A stretch of 46,595 nt of DNA from CAZCGA01 sp964498075 (GCA_964498075.1 CAZCGA010000037.1:1-46595), one strand, 5' to 3'; positions 38,095 through 45,078 are shown, numbered from the stretch's first letter. The notes: a model not told the origin generated them from the sequence alone. Made by a program: numbers and translations.

Positions 38095-38306
38095 GGACAG
38101 TAGGACAGTAGACTTAAAGCATTGTCACACAACATATTACAACTGTCCGCATCCTCCAGGACGATTGGGACGATTGGGACGATAGAGCTTTCTTACTGTC
38201 CAATCGTCCCGGCACCCGGACAGTTGCAAGTTGCTTTCCCATAAGCACTTAGCTCTATCGTCCTACTGTCCTACTGTCCTGGTGAGGCCACATTCCGGGA
38301 CAGTAG
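38095..38306. repeat. ori: Iteron-like array, candidate replication origin
   Basis: Thirteen copies of a 9-bp unit GGAC(A/G)(G/A)T(A/T)G occur here. Plus orientation starts: 38095, 38103, 38159, 38168, 38177, 38218, 38298. Minus orientation starts: 38140, 38193 (one mismatch), 38201, 38255, 38263, 38271. CCAGGACAGTAGGACAGTAG (38092-38111) is a perfect 20-bp inverted repeat with 38263-38282, and GGACGATAGAGCT (38177-38189) with 38251-38263. Units are spaced 8 or 9 bp within runs. The array fills the gap between the VRR-NUC start and the primase-helicase end. Origins with iterons are typical next to such genes. Confidence 0.8.
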
Positions 38307-40388
38307 AGGCCAGTCCGGCAGCACCCACCATATGTACAGAACGTCACCACGCTCGTTTACTTGCCTGCGTGCCCTGGGTAGATTCAGTGCCGACTTGGCC
38401 TCGAATACAGCGTTGCGAGACAGGCCGTCATTCCGCGCGGCCGCGAACAAATCTTCCGACGGCCACTCCAATCGTTCCCTGAATTTTCCGATCAGCCATT
38501 CCGTGGCGACCCGCTCACGCTTGTGTACATGGCTCATGGCCTCGTCGGCCGTGGTGTCCACCTCACCCAACCACTCGACCTTGGCCAGTGTTTCGGTGGG
38601 TAGGATCCGGTACGCCAGTCCCTTGCGCTCTTTCGCCAGGTTCATCTTCATGCCGATGAACAGCCGCCTTTCCAGGTTCTCCGGATCGCGGGCGAACATA
38701 TGAGCGGCCCGCACGGCATTCACCCAAGCTACGCTCCCCATGACACGCATCATGGCCTCGACCTTGGATCCTTGCTGTTTGTTGACATGCGTGTTGAAGA
38801 TCACCGCCAGCCGGCGTTTCGAGGCCCACGACTTCAGCGGCGCCAGCAAGGCCCGCAGCTCGGAATTCTTGTGGTCGTCTACCCCACCCAGGTAGGCAGT
38901 GGGTGGGTCGATGGCGACGAACCGGACGCCCGGACCCATCTGCTCAAGAGCTGTTTCCAGCGTCTTCAAATCGGCCAGTGTGAAACGGTCCTGTATGGCC
39001 GTTGCGAGGAAGCACACTTTCGTCAAATCCGCCCCCAATTCGATCAGCCTGGGAACCAGCGTATCGTCGGCGTCGTCTTCGCCGCTGATGAAGAGCACCT
39101 GCCCCGGTTCGGCGTGTTCGCCGTCCGGCCACGGCAGCCCGCGGCTGATCCGAGCCGTCATGTCACAGAGAACGAAAGTCTTGCCGAGCCCGCCGACCCC
39201 GGCGAACGTGGTAAGCTTGCCAAGCGGGACCCGGCCCGGCCACAACCACTCCACGCGCCTCGGGACAATAGCGCTCGCCCGGACGATAATCAACTCGTCC
39301 TCCGTCACGCCATCGGCAGTTGACGCCGGTCGGCCATTGCGCTCGGGCATTCGCCGAGGCTTAAGCTTACCGGCCTCGATGCCGCTCCGGATCGTCCCGG
39401 CAATCTCTTGCTCGCCTAGGCCGTTCGACAGCGCGGCAAACGTCAGGTCTGCCTCGACTTTCTGTTGCAAGATCCAGCCGGCGCCGACCATGGTCCCGAT
39501 GTTGAAAGCGGCTTCATTCAAGGTATTGTTCCGAGTGTGTAGCGGGGCAAGCAACACCTTGGCAACCTCACGCTCCAAGCCAGCCAGCGCGTACCGGGCG
39601 GGACCAGTTTGACCTGCCTGCACGGCAAAGGGTGACGCCGCTGGTTCTGTCTCGACTATTGTTTCAGCGCTTTCGTCCGAGCGCTGGCCGAGAGACTGCA
39701 ATTGCTCGACCGTCACGACCTCGATTCCCTCCGGGCAGAACACAAGCTTGGCCAGGCGGTGGGGCCGTTCGTCCGAGTGCGGGCCTTTGCAGGCCCACGT
39801 CCCCGGCAACTTGCTGATACGGTTGGCGTTGTGTACGTTACGATCGATCTTGACCGCCTCAGAATCGAATTGGTCCGCAAGCCGATGGGTCGCCTCGCGG
39901 ACCAGCACCCCCGCATGGCCCGTGTTCGGCAGGTCTACCCGGTAAAGCAGGTGCCAGCCGTTCCCCGAGTCGGTTATCAGGGGTAGAGGCCAACCCAGGT
40001 CAGCCAGGAAACCCATCACGGTATGGGCAGTCTGCCGGGCCGCTTCGTGCTCCAGATCGATACTGTTCTGATCGTGATCTGACCGCGCCACGTCGCAGTC
40101 TATGAGAAGCCAGCGCCGCGACTGCATCAGGCTTGCCTTGACAGGGCGAGTAAGGCTCGGGTCGCAAGGGTTCAAAGAGAAGTAAACTCCCTTGTCGTCG
40201 CTGAACCATTCCGCCGCCTTGGCAATCGCTTCCTGGTCCCCACCCCGGCAGATTCGCCACCGTCCCGAAGGCAGCCCCTGGATCTGCACGCCTTGCGCCG
40301 GATCGAACAGCACGGACGCCGCGCGCCGAACCTCCACCAGGTCCGGCGCGCGTGTCGTGCCAGCGGCGATTACCGTGAATGGCGACAT
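38271..40388 (-). CDS. Primase-helicase (AEP primase plus RepA-like AAA ATPase)
   Basis: This 705-residue replication protein has two parts. Residues 1-230 resemble an archaeo-eukaryotic primase: WLLIDCDVA with the D97-x-D99 metal pair, DSGNGWHLLYRV (140-151) and NANRISKLPGTWA. Residues 380-600 are a RecA/RepA-type helicase: Walker A GVGGLGKT (397-404), Walker B VRFVAIDPP (D494) and an arginine-finger/sensor region. It would open the origin and prime DNA. Its last codons run into the iteron-like array. The gene shares an operon with the SSB-like protein. Confidence 0.88.
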   Translation of the reverse strand: MSPFTVIAAGTTRAPDLVEVRRAASVLFDPAQGVQIQGLPSGRWRICRGGDQEAIAKAAEWFSDDKGVYFSLNPCDPSLTRPVKASLMQSRRWLLIDCDVARSDHDQNSIDLEHEAARQTAHTVMGFLADLGWPLPLITDSGNGWHLLYRVDLPNTGHAGVLVREATHRLADQFDSEAVKIDRNVHNANRISKLPGTWACKGPHSDERPHRLAKLVFCPEGIEVVTVEQLQSLGQRSDESAETIVETEPAASPFAVQAGQTGPARYALAGLEREVAKVLLAPLHTRNNTLNEAAFNIGTMVGAGWILQQKVEADLTFAALSNGLGEQEIAGTIRSGIEAGKLKPRRMPERNGRPASTADGVTEDELIIVRASAIVPRRVEWLWPGRVPLGKLTTFAGVGGLGKTFVLCDMTARISRGLPWPDGEHAEPGQVLFISGEDDADDTLVPRLIELGADLTKVCFLATAIQDRFTLADLKTLETALEQMGPGVRFVAIDPPTAYLGGVDDHKNSELRALLAPLKSWASKRRLAVIFNTHVNKQQGSKVEAMMRVMGSVAWVNAVRAAHMFARDPENLERRLFIGMKMNLAKERKGLAYRILPTETLAKVEWLGEVDTTADEAMSHVHKRERVATEWLIGKFRERLEWPSEDLFAAARNDGLSRNAVFEAKSALNLPRARRQVNERGDVLYIWWVLPDWPLLSRNVASPGQ

Positions 40389-40397
40389 GGTTTAGTC

Positions 40398-41078
40398 CTA
40401 AAACGGAATGTCGCTCGGTACGGAAACCGGCGCCACCGGCACCGGCACCACCGGTGTTGCCGGCACTGGGGCATGCTGGCCGCTGCCATTGCTCATGGTC
40501 TGCCCGCGCTTCTGCCGGTACTCCTGCGAATCCTCGATCACTTCCTTGACCGGTCGGCCGTAGAGGAAGGGAACCCATTCGGCCGTGGGGACCGGCTCCG
40601 CCTCGCCGATGGACCAAATAAGCGCTTTCTGCTGTGCTGGCGGGACCGTCATGCCCTTGGGCACAGCGGTTATGCTGTCGATTTTGGCGTAGACGTTCCC
40701 CTTGCCGCTCGTGCCATGCACTATCGTCAGCAGACACGGCCGGCCGAGCAGCTTGATCAGATCGAACGGCTGGCCCTCGGCGAATTTCTTGTTGAACCAC
40801 GATTCGATCAGGCCGCGCAGCTTGGACTTCTCGCCGAAGGTCAGCGTGTAATCGCGGCCGACGACGTGGTTCCGCTCCTTGGTCCCTGACAGCCGGCAGG
40901 CGGTCAGCTCCCAGATGAGGTAAATCTTCCTCATCCACTTGACCTCATTGGCGTACTCGACGCGCTGCGTCCCCAGGTCGATCAGCCCCACCAGAACGGC
41001 GGGGTGGTTCTCGGCCGGCGGAACTTCATAATCGCCACCGCCGCCTTTCTCGGCCTTCACTTCGAACGGGCTGCTCAT
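40398..41078 (-). CDS. Putative single-stranded DNA-binding protein
   Basis: This 226-residue protein has a beta-barrel-like core (EVPPAENHPAVLVGLIDLGT, RKIYLIWELTACRLSGTKER, GRPCLLTIVHGTSGKGNVYA) and a Pro/Val-rich flexible tail. It ends in SDIPF, like the acidic D-x-P-F tip by which SSB proteins bind partners. It lies nine bases upstream of the primase-helicase. It resembles the DUF669-type phage replication proteins, but family membership should be checked. Confidence 0.7.
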   Translation of the reverse strand: MSSPFEVKAEKGGGGDYEVPPAENHPAVLVGLIDLGTQRVEYANEVKWMRKIYLIWELTACRLSGTKERNHVVGRDYTLTFGEKSKLRGLIESWFNKKFAEGQPFDLIKLLGRPCLLTIVHGTSGKGNVYAKIDSITAVPKGMTVPPAQQKALIWSIGEAEPVPTAEWVPFLYGRPVKEVIEDSQEYRQKRGQTMSNGSGQHAPVPATPVVPVPVAPVSVPSDIPF

Positions 41079-41106
41079 TGCGATTCTCCTTTGCGAATCT
41101 TGAGGT

Positions 41107-41349
41107 TCAATTGCGAATCAATGCGTCTTTTTGTTCCTGTTGCTTCACGTCCCAAAGGGCCTTCAGGTACACCCGTTCTCTGCCGCCGTCGCAAGCAATC
41201 TCCCAGCACAGCTCCGCCTGCCGTTTGGCCAGTCCCTGAACGTACCCGCGGCCCTGTCGGGACGTTTGGATGTTGGCCCGGCAAGCGGTATAGAACTTCC
41301 GGTCGTCCATGCGGCGCAGACCGCGGCGGTAGCCCTGTTCCCACTTCAC
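41107..41349 (-). CDS. Hypothetical basic protein, 80 residues
   Basis: This small basic helical protein has segments KWEQGYRRGLRRMDDRKFYT and RQAELCWEIACDGGRERVYL. Its ATG overlaps the stop of the CsrA gene (ATGA). It could bind nucleic acid, but no family is recognised. Confidence 0.6.
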   Translation of the reverse strand: MKWEQGYRRGLRRMDDRKFYTACRANIQTSRQGRGYVQGLAKRQAELCWEIACDGGRERVYLKALWDVKQQEQKDALIRN

Positions 41350-41543
41350 GGCTGTATCTCCCGGTTATGTTCATTCCGCTCCGCGTCGAGCTTCCGCTGG
41401 CGGACCTCCAGCCTGTCCACGCTCACACACAGCGGCGCCTCGATGCCGAGCCTGATCTTGCCGCGATCGATCTCGATTACGGTGATCGTGATATCGTCGC
41501 CAAGCATGATGGATTGATGCAGTTTTCGTTCAAGAACCAACAT
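41346..41543 (-). CDS. csrA: CsrA-family RNA-binding translational regulator
   Basis: This 65-residue protein is a clear CsrA: MLVLERKLHQSIMLGDDITI, TVIEIDRGKIRLGIEAP and VSVDRLEV. The RNA-contacting residues L4, R6 and R44 are all present. CsrA dimers bind GGA motifs in mRNA leaders and usually block translation. ATG 41543 follows AAAGGAG. A phage copy could shift host metabolism or time phage translation. The C-terminus is a charged tail longer than usual. Confidence 0.93.
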   Translation of the reverse strand: MLVLERKLHQSIMLGDDITITVIEIDRGKIRLGIEAPLCVSVDRLEVRQRKLDAERNEHNREIQP

Positions 41544-41554
41544 AGGAACTCCTT

Positions 41555-41764
41555 TCACCACCCGATCCGTGCTGTAAAAACCGGGACGACCGTATCCGGG
41601 TTCGCCACACACGACGGGCAACGCCACTGGTCCGCCTCGGGCTCTGCTTTCCACCCGAGCCCCAGGGCCAGGGCATGGGCGGCGAAGGCCGTCTCGGCAC
41701 AGGCCGAGCGGGCCAAGCACATATCGCAACCGATCTGGTACAGTCTCAGTCCGATCACCGGCAT
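41555..41764 (-). CDS. Zinc-ribbon-like small protein, 69 residues
   Basis: Two Cys pairs are seen: GCDMCLARSAC and WRCPSCVANPD. They are about 35 residues apart, so the protein probably folds around zinc. It starts MPVIGLRLYQIGCDMCLARS and lies upstream of csrA with eleven bases between. The function is unknown. Confidence 0.65.
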   Translation of the reverse strand: MPVIGLRLYQIGCDMCLARSACAETAFAAHALALGLGWKAEPEADQWRCPSCVANPDTVVPVFTARIGW

Positions 41765-41919
41765 GGTTTCAACCTTTCAAAAACGCGCCCGCTCTCCGGC
41801 CTCGCACCGGGATACGCCGCCTGCCGGCCCGCGCCACGAAAGGAACAAACAACGCGGTTGCCCCGGAGACCGGGCACCTGTGCGTCCACGGGCGCATGGA
41901 TCAATTGTCGCTCGGCCAT
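41755..41919 (-). CDS. Hypothetical basic protein, 54 residues
   Basis: The frame from ATG 41919 encodes MAERQLIHAPVDAQVPGLRG and on to GRVFERLKPCR. It overlaps its upstream neighbour by 19 and its downstream one by 10 bases. GGGAG stands before the ATG but close. It is plausible as a real gene because the space is otherwise unused, but the evidence is modest. Confidence 0.4.
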   Translation of the reverse strand: MAERQLIHAPVDAQVPGLRGNRVVCSFRGAGRQAAYPGARPESGRVFERLKPCR

Positions 41920-42122
41920 ATCTCCCGCCAGCTCGGCCGCGGGCTCAGGTCGATCCGGTGGAGTTTCAGCGAGCCGGGCCGCATCATCCACCAGCAACGG
42001 CAGCGGACCAGCACGCCGTCCCCAACGCAGTACGTGCTCCCCGTCCACCAGATCCAGCGGTCGCCGCGCTGAGCCGGCTGGTAGGTGAGCCGGCGGACCC
42101 AGGCTCTAAGCCACGCGATCAT
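41901..42122 (-). CDS. Trp-rich hypothetical protein, 73 residues
   Basis: The frame from ATG 42122 reads MIAWLRAWVRRLTYQPAQRG then DRWIWWTGSTYCVGDGVLVR. The middle looks like a small beta domain. It overlaps the coiled-coil gene upstream by 17 bases, like its neighbours. No family is known and support is moderate. Confidence 0.45.
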   Translation of the reverse strand: MIAWLRAWVRRLTYQPAQRGDRWIWWTGSTYCVGDGVLVRCRCWWMMRPGSLKLHRIDLSPRPSWREIWPSDN

Positions 42123-42387
42123 GCTGGTCCTCTCCCCGCAAGGCGGCTTCAGCCAGGTGGCGATGCCTCGCGCTGATGAACCGATGTTTGCCTGGCTCCC
42201 ACTCTCCACGATCTTCCATCGCCGTTTGCACCTCCTGTTCAAGTTTCTTGATCCGCTCTTCCCGCTCCCGCCGGGCCTGCGCCGCGACTTCCAGGGTTTC
42301 CGGATCGGTGCCCCGCCAGCACCAGGGCCGCCGCGGGCAGGCAATCCAGGATGGGATAATTCTGATTGGCTCAGGTATTTGACGCAC
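42106..42387 (-). CDS. Hypothetical protein with coiled coil, 93 residues
   Basis: GTG 42387 follows GGGAGG at six bases, an excellent site. The protein starts MRQIPEPIRIIPSWIACPRR and has a strong coiled coil (ARREREERIKKLEQEVQTAM). It overlaps both neighbours by about 17 bases. No function is recognised. Confidence 0.6.
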   Translation of the reverse strand: MRQIPEPIRIIPSWIACPRRPWCWRGTDPETLEVAAQARREREERIKKLEQEVQTAMEDRGEWEPGKHRFISARHRHLAEAALRGEDQHDRVA

Positions 42388-42601
42388 AGCCGGCCTCCCA
42401 AGAATCACCCTTCTTTGCACACCGGATCGTGAAATAGAGCGGAGCGTTCAGACCTCCCTTAGCTACTGCTCGCGCGTTCAACTTCTGGGCTAGTTGCCGT
42501 GCCGACCTTTTCTCGCTCCGGTACGCCGCCACATAGTCGTGCGACTTGCTCCGGTTGAAACAGATAACGGCGTACATCAGCGGCACCTTTTTGTGATGCA
42601 C
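42371..42601 (-). CDS. Hypothetical basic protein, 76 residues
   Basis: GTG 42601 follows AAGGAG at six bases. The protein (MYAVICFNRSKSHDYVAAYR, SARQLAQKLNARAVAKGGLN) is basic and alpha/beta. It is the first of a tightly overlapping run of early genes reaching to csrA. The 173 bases upstream (42602-42774) hold no gene. Confidence 0.6.
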   Translation of the reverse strand: MHHKKVPLMYAVICFNRSKSHDYVAAYRSEKRSARQLAQKLNARAVAKGGLNAPLYFTIRCAKKGDSWEAGCASNT

Positions 42602-42765
42602 GGCTCACTCCTTCGGGCGCGCGGGGCGTACCAGGGGCGCACGGCGGACGCTGGTTTTCACCTGGATAAACGGGCGATTAGGCAATGCGGTAGATTACCG
42701 AAACTCTGGGCGGCAGTTCAAGGGGGTAGTTTCGTGAACGCATAAAATCTGACTCATATGACCCC

Positions 42766-42798
42766 CATCCGCACTCATGAAGACTCATCCGCACTCAT
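42766..42798. repeat. Pair of 13-bp direct repeats
   Basis: CATCCGCACTCAT occurs at 42766-42778 and 42786-42798, 20 bp apart, at the very end of the excisionase-like gene and in the leader of the next operon. It may be a binding site for a regulator, but could be a chance duplication. Confidence 0.4.
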
Positions 42799-43026
42799 TC
42801 GAGGGGCAAGATTTTCTGGTTTTAGAGTGCCAATTCGCAGACCTATGGACACCCAAACTGCCGTTTCCCAGCTCCAAACCTTCCGTTTGTGGGTCCATTT
42901 CCTGGCAGGTGGGATCATCTCTGCCTTCACCATGCGGCGAAACAGATCGAGCCCGGTGCCCAGGTAGGCAGCGAATTCTTCCTCTTCCAGCCAATCCTGA
43001 GCAGGTCTGTCGAAACGACATTCCAC
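42775..43026 (-). CDS. Small DNA-binding protein (Cro/excisionase-like)
   Basis: This 83-residue protein has a MerR-type or excisionase-like helix-turn-helix: LEEEEFAAYLGTGLDLFRRM, then VKAEMIPPARKWTHKRKVWS with a basic wing. It is the first gene after the predicted lytic promoter at 43078-43107. It starts at GTG 43026 without a strong ribosome site. In that position it could be the early antagonist (Cro-like) of the repressor. Confidence 0.65.
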   Translation of the reverse strand: MECRFDRPAQDWLEEEEFAAYLGTGLDLFRRMVKAEMIPPARKWTHKRKVWSWETAVWVSIGLRIGTLKPENLAPRMSADESS

Positions 43027-43066
43027 GCACCCACCGCCCCACGCACCTAGGGAAGCAAGCGTTAGC

Positions 43067-43107
43067 TACACAATGCGTATATACACAATGCGTAGCACCT
43101 ATGTCAA
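43067..43107 (-). promoter_or_regulatory. Repressor-controlled early promoter with two operators
   Basis: On the minus strand TTGACA (43102-43107) and TATATA (43078-43083) are 18 bases apart. Two identical 13-bp sites TACACAATGCGTA (43067-43079 and 43082-43094, centres 15 bp apart) cover the spacer, -10 and start region. A third matching site (TACGCAAAGTGTA, 43326-43338) lies at the repressor start. Their shared near-palindrome TACGCA-TTGTGTA marks a repressor operator. Confidence 0.78.
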
Positions 43108-43131
43108 GCCGACTTCATGCACAAACCGGAG

Positions 43132-43326
43132 TTACAGTTTACCTTGCTCTGCCATCCCGATCAGGCGGGCGGCAGATTTGGACGGGTTCCGCTCGCCGTA
43201 CTTCCAGGCCACCCACGAGCGCAGGTTGACGCCGATCAGATCGGCCATTTGGGCGTTGGTGTACCCGAGACGGTCCTGAAGTTTCTTGAGTCGTGCCGGC
43301 CAGGGGCTGGCTCGTTTCTTTGCCAT
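43132..43326 (-). CDS. XRE-family phage repressor
   Basis: This 64-residue protein carries a helix-turn-helix (RLKKLQDRLGYTNAQMADLI, then GVNLRSWVAWKYGERNPSKS). ATG 43326 is chosen because a promoter -10 box ends seven bases upstream, which predicts a leaderless mRNA as for lambda cI from its maintenance promoter. An operator overlaps that promoter, so it regulates itself. It lacks the C-terminal peptidase domain of lambda cI, so induction must work another way. Confidence 0.75.
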   Translation of the reverse strand: MAKKRASPWPARLKKLQDRLGYTNAQMADLIGVNLRSWVAWKYGERNPSKSAARLIGMAEQGKL

Positions 43327-43361
43327 ACGCAAAGTGTACACCGTCATCGCGCACCGCTCAA
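43326..43361 (-). promoter_or_regulatory. Repressor promoter overlapping an operator, leaderless start
   Basis: TTGAGC (43356-43361) and TACACT (43333-43338) are spaced by 17 bases on the minus strand. The operator TACGCAAAGTGTA (43326-43338 on plus) covers the -10 box and the start point. Transcription would begin at or next to the A of the ATG at 43326. Confidence 0.65.
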
Positions 43362-43473
43362 TCCCCATTCGCCACCAGTCTGCACCTCGCACCAGAAAGC
43401 AGGTCGGTGTCACGCTCTTGTAGGCCCCCGCCGGCCCCTCCGCGCTCGCCACGCTTCGGGGCCGGACGGGGGA

Positions 43474-43674
43474 CTAGATCGCATTGACTTTCAGCGCGTG
43501 TTGCAAGACGCGCTTCCGTTCGATTCGGCTCAGAACGGCCAACGGAGCCAAACACTTAAGCGCCCAAGTCCGCACGTCGTCCTTGCTGAAAACCGTCTGG
43601 CGCGGAAGCCTCACGCCCAACTCGCGGCGTTGCTCAGGGGTCAGGTCGTCTATGGAAATCGTGCTGGCACCCAT
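43474..43674 (-). CDS. Small helical protein, 66 residues
   Basis: ATG 43674 follows AAGGAGAAAGCA. The protein reads MGASTISIDDLTPEQRRELG then VRLPRQTVFSKDDVRTWALK and ends in VLQHALKVNAI. The pattern suggests a small DNA-binding or adaptor protein. It lies upstream of the repressor. Confidence 0.6.
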   Translation of the reverse strand: MGASTISIDDLTPEQRRELGVRLPRQTVFSKDDVRTWALKCLAPLAVLSRIERKRVLQHALKVNAI

Positions 43675-43687
43675 TGCTTTCTCCTTG

Positions 43688-43824
43688 TCACGCCGCCGGC
43701 CCGGTCTCCCGGTCCAGCTCGGCCAGGTTAGCATGGAACAACTCCAGGCGCTGGTCGANNNNNNNNNNCGCAACACCACGTCCCCGGAATAGGGGGCTCG
43801 TCCCAGCCGCTCCAGTCGCACCAC
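43688..43824 (-). CDS. Small gene interrupted by the sequence gap
   Basis: Before the gap the frame reads MVRLERLGRAPYSGDVVL; after it another frame reads DQRLELFHANLAELDRETGP and AA to a stop at 43688. The number of missing bases is unknown, so both parts may be one protein of about 50 residues. The stop lies close to the next gene's ribosome site, as expected in an operon. Confidence 0.4.
43759..43768. other. Assembly gap (10 N)
   Basis: Ten N bases mark a scaffold gap of unknown true size. It splits a small gene. It also shows that this circle was not finished to high quality, which matters for judging the frameshifts and in-frame stop elsewhere. Confidence 0.95.
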
Positions 43825-43908
43825 TCTACAGCTGTCGTCAGGGTCATCTTTCGTATCCTCGGGGCGAAGGTCTTGCCGTTCGCGCGGCGTGGGGCCGATT
43901 TCATTTGC

Positions 43909-44163
43909 TTACCACTGTCTCAGAATCTGGTTCGCCGCGTGCATGTGCCGGCACACCCGCTTCCGGTACGTGCAGTCCGGGCACGTGCAGCTCGCCGCCC
44001 GCCCGGCCCGGACGTACACCCGATGCGACCTGTACCCGCCGGTGTACGTGGCGAACGTGTAGCCGTCGTACTCCTCGCTCACCAGGTAACGCCGGCCACC
44101 GATCAGGACCAGGCCGTTGCCGGCCTCGGTGTAGACCTGGATGTCGGGGCCCGTCGTGGTCAT
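43909..44163 (-). CDS. SWIM zinc-finger protein
   Basis: This 84-residue protein ends in a SWIM-type motif: SCTCPDCTYRKRVCRHMHAA (C-x-C ... C-x-H-x-H). The first half is a beta-hairpin domain with RRYLVSEEYDGYTFATYTGG. SWIM fingers bind DNA or proteins, often in recombination or mobile-element proteins. AAGGAG precedes ATG 44163. It lies in the early region between the control region and the repressor. Confidence 0.75.
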   Translation of the reverse strand: MTTTGPDIQVYTEAGNGLVLIGGRRYLVSEEYDGYTFATYTGGYRSHRVYVRAGRAASCTCPDCTYRKRVCRHMHAANQILRQW

Positions 44164-44175
44164 CGGTCGGCTCCT
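44151..44175. repeat. 25-bp direct repeat, copy 1
   Basis: Bases 44151-44175 and 44402-44426 are identical. Each covers the ribosome site and first codons (ATGACCACGACGG) of a gene. The duplication suggests one gene start was copied, or a recombination footprint that could loop out the gene at 44175-44414. Confidence 0.7.
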
Positions 44176-44414
44176 TATTCTTCAAGGCCGCAATAGAATT
44201 TCATCGCTTGGAAGCGCTCATGGATCAGCGCGGGGGCGATTTTCGTCTCGTCGTCCAGCCCGGTGAAGCTGAGCAACACCCGCTCGGCTAGGACGGCGCA
44301 TTTGATGTCGTTACCGAGCAAGGTCCAGCCATTGCCCCAGCTGCTGCGGATTTGCCTGTAGATAGCCTTGCAGAAATCCTGCATCTTCTTTTTCTGCTGT
44401 TCCGTCGTGGTCAT
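44175..44414 (-). CDS. Hypothetical protein, 79 residues, first gene of the leftward operon
   Basis: This protein begins MTTTEQQKKKMQDFCKAIYR and holds VLAERVLLSFTGLDDETKIA. GAGGAG precedes ATG 44414. It is transcribed from the strong minus promoter in the control region at 44457-44542. A 25-bp stretch around its start is identical to that around the SWIM gene start. The function is unknown. Confidence 0.65.
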   Translation of the reverse strand: MTTTEQQKKKMQDFCKAIYRQIRSSWGNGWTLLGNDIKCAVLAERVLLSFTGLDDETKIAPALIHERFQAMKFYCGLEE

Positions 44415-44426
44415 CGGTCGGCTCCT
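44402..44426. repeat. 25-bp direct repeat, copy 2
   Basis: This is the second copy of the repeat at 44151-44175. It lies at the start of the gene at 44175-44414. Confidence 0.7.
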
Positions 44427-44456
44427 CGGGCGGGTTGCTGTTTCGAGTACACCAGT

Positions 44457-44542
44457 ATTGTACGCATGGTGGGTTCCACTTGTCAACAGGCGACCTTGCT
44501 TTTTTCCCAGATTGTGCCGTATAGTAAATAAGTGGATTCCAC
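44457..44542. promoter_or_regulatory. Divergent control region with two promoters and paired operators
   Basis: Minus promoter: TTGACA (44481-44486) and TACAAT (44457-44462), 18 apart, near-consensus. Plus promoter: TTGCTT (44496-44501) and TATAGT (44520-44525), 18 apart. Near-palindromes GTGGGTTCCAC (44469-44479) and GTGGATTCCAC (44532-44542) lie in the minus promoter spacer and at the plus start point. Each site is followed by AACAGGCG within a few bases. A repressor bound to both would shut both promoters; the RHH protein beside it is the obvious candidate. Confidence 0.75.
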
Positions 44543-44575
44543 AACAGGCGCTTTGCAATTGAGAAGAGTGCCACC

Positions 44576-44818
44576 ATGAGTACAATCGCCTACATGCCGA
44601 GCCATAAAAGGGAAACTGGCAAGACGCCCCGGAACGATCCGCGCAAGGGCGACCGCCACAAGCCGAGTCGAGCCGTCCGCGTGCGATCGGTCTACCTGCG
44701 ATCATTGGACGCCCTCGCGGAACGCAACGGAACCACTGGACCCGAAGAAGTCAACCGGGCGCTCCGGGAACTACTGGAACGCGAAGGCTTGTGGCCAAAA
44801 AGGAAAGACACCCCATGA
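44576..44818 (+). CDS. Ribbon-helix-helix type regulator
   Basis: This 80-residue plus-strand protein has a basic N-terminal arm (KRETGKTPRNDPRKGDRHKP) and then a ribbon-helix-helix-like fold (RAVRVRSVYLRSLDALAERN, GPEEVNRALRELLEREG). Such proteins bind palindromic operators as dimers. It is transcribed from the plus promoter at 44496-44525, which carries a candidate operator at its start point, so it probably regulates itself and the leftward operon. Confidence 0.68.
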   Translation: MSTIAYMPSHKRETGKTPRNDPRKGDRHKPSRAVRVRSVYLRSLDALAERNGTTGPEEVNRALRELLEREGLWPKRKDTP

Positions 44819-45078
44819 CCCCCCTTATCGACACCGAAAACCACTTCGCCGTCAGCAGCCGCGGCTTTGATCCCAAGGTGATCCATGTCCTGTGCCCGCC
44901 CCTCGGGCCGATCCTCGCCGAAGACGCCCTGGTTTTCGCCGCCTGGATCGTGGTCCTCGCCGAGCGCCGCGACGGCGAGTTTGCCCGCGTGCTCACGGCG
45001 GTGCGGGACAGTAGGTTACCCCGTGTTTCTTCAGCGTCGCCGCCGTCCACTGGTCCAGCTCCCGCTGTCGGCGCTTAA
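44815..45078 (+). CDS. Hypothetical protein coupled to the RHH regulator, 87 residues
   Basis: ATG 44815 overlaps the stop of the RHH gene (ATGA). The protein starts MTPLIDTENHFAVSSRGFDP and has a hydrophobic helix (AEDALVFAAWIVVLAERRDG), probably amphipathic and not a true membrane anchor. The end overlaps the convergent excisionase-like gene by 86 bases. Similar short proteins accompany regulators in planctomycete phages, in my recollection. Confidence 0.6.
   Translation: MTPLIDTENHFAVSSRGFDPKVIHVLCPPLGPILAEDALVFAAWIVVLAERRDGEFARVLTAVRDSRLPRVSSASPPSTGPAPAVGA

Noticed and set aside
38092..38306. CRISPR array
   Set aside because: The repeats are 9 bp, occur in both orientations and lack uniform spacers, so they fit iterons and not CRISPR.
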